Below the pieces are notes generated by a model. That model saw only the letters and a program-made list of their open reading frames with translations. It did no database searches and was not told where the DNA came from. A DNA stretch of 64,000 bases from an uncultured Bacteroidota bacterium. Lineage in GTDB: Bacteria > Bacteroidota > Bacteroidia > Chitinophagales > Chitinophagaceae. The stretch spans positions 44,426 to 108,425 of the forward strand of contig CAIMDZ010000102.1 of NCBI GenBank assembly GCA_903839875.1. The letters run 5' to 3'. A program made the translations under genes and the position numbers. This document shows positions 62,511-64,000 of the stretch, in pieces (positions within the stretch are counted from its first letter, which is position 1; every line of letters begins with the position of its first letter).

Positions 62511-63719
62511 ATGGAAATGAAGAAAATACTCGTGCTGGGATTCCTGGTTCTGCCAATGTTCGTTCATGGGCAGGACGACCTGATCAGAAAAATTGAATCC
62601 AATAAAAGTTACTCAACCCCCAAGCCTTCCGGCGATAACGACCAGACTAAGTATTATTTTAATACACTAATAGACCTGGAGCATACTGATGTATGCAACC
62701 AGGCCAGTTCGGGCACCTGCTGGAGCTACTCCACCAACTCCTTCCTGGAGAGCGAAATGATGCGCATGGGCAAACAGCCTATAAAACTCGCCGAGATATT
62801 CAGCGCGCATTGCGTGTACATAGATAAAGCTGAAACCTATGTACGTATGCATGGTTCTGTTGCATGGGGCGATGGCGGCGAATGTCATGATGTGATCAAC
62901 ATGTATGCCAAATATGGTGCTATGCCCCAGGAGGCCTATTCAGGGTTGCAATATGGTACTACCAGGAATAAATTTGCCGAAATGCAGGCCATTCTGAAAG
63001 GCATTCTTGATGCAGTAATTTCCAATCCAAATGGCCGTCTGACCCCATCATGGAAAAAAGCTTATAATGATGTGCTGGATTCTTACCTGGGTCATATACC
63101 TGAAAAATTCAAGTGGGACAACCGCACCTACACTCCAAAAACCTTCGCCTCAGAGCGTGTTGGCATACATCCCGAAGACTATGTGGAACTTTCTTCTTTT
63201 ACCACCGATCCTTACTACAAAAAGATGGTGTTGCTGGTGCCCGACAACTGGTCTTTTTCCCGCGTATATAATGTGCAGATGATGGACCTCACCGACATTA
63301 TTGACAACGCGCTCAATAAAGGCTTTACCGTTGCATGGGCAGCTGATGTAAGCGAGAAATACTTTAGCTGGAAGAACGGCGTTGCCTATGTGCCTGAAAA
63401 GGAATACGACGACATGACCGACGACGAAAAGAAAACCATGTTCGACGGCCCGCGCGACGAAAGAGTGATCACCCCCGAAAAACGCCAGATGGCATTCGAC
63501 AACTACGAAACCACCGACGACCACGGTATGCACATTGTAGGTATGGCCGAAGACCAGAACGGCAAAAAATACTACAAGGTAAAAAACTCATGGGGCGATA
63601 AAAACGATTACAAAGGTTACATCTACGTTTCCAAAGCATATGTAAGATACAAAACCACCGCGATACTGCTTCATAAAAACGGCATACCAAACCGGCTGAG
63701 GGAGAAGATGAGTATATAA
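62511..63719 (+). CDS. C1 family cysteine peptidase, PepC/bleomycin-hydrolase-like, secreted
   Basis: A 402-residue papain-fold peptidase. Signal peptide KKILVLGFLVLPMFVHGQ, then CNQASSGTCWSYSTNSFLES with oxyanion Gln64 and nucleophile Cys70, HGMHIVGMAEDQNGKKYYKV with His341, and KNSWG with Asn359. The long inserts between Cys and His match the bleomycin hydrolase/aminopeptidase C branch, but the secretion signal places it in the periplasm or outside, as in many Bacteroidota homologues. The start is ATG 62511 or 62517. A CCCCTAAAGGGG element and, 90 bases on, a terminator follow. Confidence 0.9.
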   Translation: MEMKKILVLGFLVLPMFVHGQDDLIRKIESNKSYSTPKPSGDNDQTKYYFNTLIDLEHTDVCNQASSGTCWSYSTNSFLESEMMRMGKQPIKLAEIFSAHCVYIDKAETYVRMHGSVAWGDGGECHDVINMYAKYGAMPQEAYSGLQYGTTRNKFAEMQAILKGILDAVISNPNGRLTPSWKKAYNDVLDSYLGHIPEKFKWDNRTYTPKTFASERVGIHPEDYVELSSFTTDPYYKKMVLLVPDNWSFSRVYNVQMMDLTDIIDNALNKGFTVAWAADVSEKYFSWKNGVAYVPEKEYDDMTDDEKKTMFDGPRDERVITPEKRQMAFDNYETTDDHGMHIVGMAEDQNGKKYYKVKNSWGDKNDYKGYIYVSKAYVRYKTTAILLHKNGIPNRLREKMSI

Positions 63720-63720
63720 A

Positions 63721-63739
63721 CCCCCGGCCCCTAAAGGGG
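63721..63739 (+). repeat. Post-stop hairpin element, CCCCTAAAGGGG type
   Basis: CCCCCGGCCCCTAAAGGGG begins directly after the TAA of the C1 peptidase gene; third copy of the family at 1516 and 58981. Confidence 0.65.
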
Positions 63740-63809
63740 AGTACGTTGAGAATATGACTTCAACTTTTATCTCTCTATTCGGGCTTTGCTTGGTTTAAAA
63801 TTATTGATG

Positions 63810-63838
63810 ACCCCTTCGGATGGAGGGGTTATTTTTTT
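63810..63838 (+). terminator. Rho-independent terminator
   Basis: ACCCCT (63810-63815), an eight-base loop and AGGGGT (63824-63829), then TATTTTTTT. The only hairpin in the window with a proper T-run; serves the C1 peptidase gene. Confidence 0.7.
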
Positions 63839-63867
63839 GTTTGAATTTCTTCCCGTTTGTCATCATG

Positions 63868-63967
63868 ACTCCACTGGTTTAAGTCTTCCAGACTTAAATC
63901 CTAAATTAGATGAAGGTCTCTGACCGTAAGCCTATGTTCCCAAGCCCAATCAAGGCCTGCGCAACAC
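63868..63967 (+). repeat. CCACTGGT-hairpin repeat, copy 4
   Basis: CCACTGGTTTAAGTCT-TCC-AGACTTAAATC: an 11-bp stem with one G-T pair. Then GACCGTAAGCCTATGTTCCC and AAGCCCAATCAAGGCCTGCG, matching the complement of 12045-12088 at most positions. Relative to 11889, TTTAAG/CTTAAA replaces TTGAAG/CTTCAA, a compensatory change. Confidence 0.6.
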
Positions 63968-64000
63968 AACTCCCCTCTTTTTTTCAAAGAGGGGACAGCC

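Noticed and set aside
1..64000. tRNA, rRNA or tmRNA genes
   Set aside because: No cloverleaf-like or conserved rRNA sequence was found by eye on either strand; a tRNAscan and Infernal run would settle it.

Overview
The window looks like a chromosomal stretch of a Bacteroidota bacterium, most likely from the Chitinophagales/Chitinophagaceae side. Supporting signs are: three proteins with type IX secretion system (T9SS) C-terminal sorting domains (PNP..G.. motif, ending in basic/hydrophobic residues); many secreted proteins and lipoproteins; promoter-like TAnnTTTG (-7) elements, two of them with a correctly spaced -33 TTG/TTTG; few Shine-Dalgarno sequences; and short intergenic repeat families. 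No rRNA, tRNA, CRISPR array or intact insertion sequence was seen.

Layout. 0.1-7 kb: GNAT acetyltransferase, LutA-like Fe-S protein, topoisomerase IV subunit B, a Uma2 nuclease-like protein, and a phosphoribosyltransferase / dienelactone hydrolase / erythromycin-esterase-like cluster. 7-12 kb: a repeat-rich accessory zone with two 168-bp MITE-like elements, small hypothetical proteins, an RfbH-like enzyme with a His in place of the PLP lysine, a truncated secreted-protein gene and 1.4 kb without an intact gene. 12-19.4 kb: housekeeping genes (yeast-type cytosine deaminase, LipA, lipase, M1 peptidase, YraN, phosphoglucose/phosphomannose isomerase). 19.5-28.5 kb: lipoproteins, a T9SS protein, an outer-membrane protein, and a LiaF-like / DUF4288 / LytS-type kinase / LytTR regulator group. 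28.5-49.5 kb: a 4774-residue T9SS surface protein and a 1567-residue paralogue built from the same two modules, with a GT-C type membrane glycosyltransferase between them. 50-56 kb: an efflux operon (TetR, TolC, HlyD/EmrA, DHA2/EmrB) whose promoter overlaps a perfect 30-bp palindrome, preceded by a cytochrome-c-peroxidase fragment. 56-64 kb: penicillin acylase, lytic transglycosylase, two tandem OmpA lipoproteins and a C1 (PepC-type) peptidase, all cell-envelope functions.

The most unusual layer is non-coding. Several short sequence families sit at gene boundaries: a CCCCTAAAGGGG hairpin directly after TAA stops, a CCTCTCCC element after TAG stops, a GACTTACAACTTACGACTAA word directly before start codons, a GTTGATAA tandem array starting at a stop codon, CCCGATAGCTATCGGG palindromes, and a hairpin family with a compensatory base-pair change. 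Their functions are unknown to me. The module counts in the giant protein and all repeat descriptions come from reading the sequence by eye.
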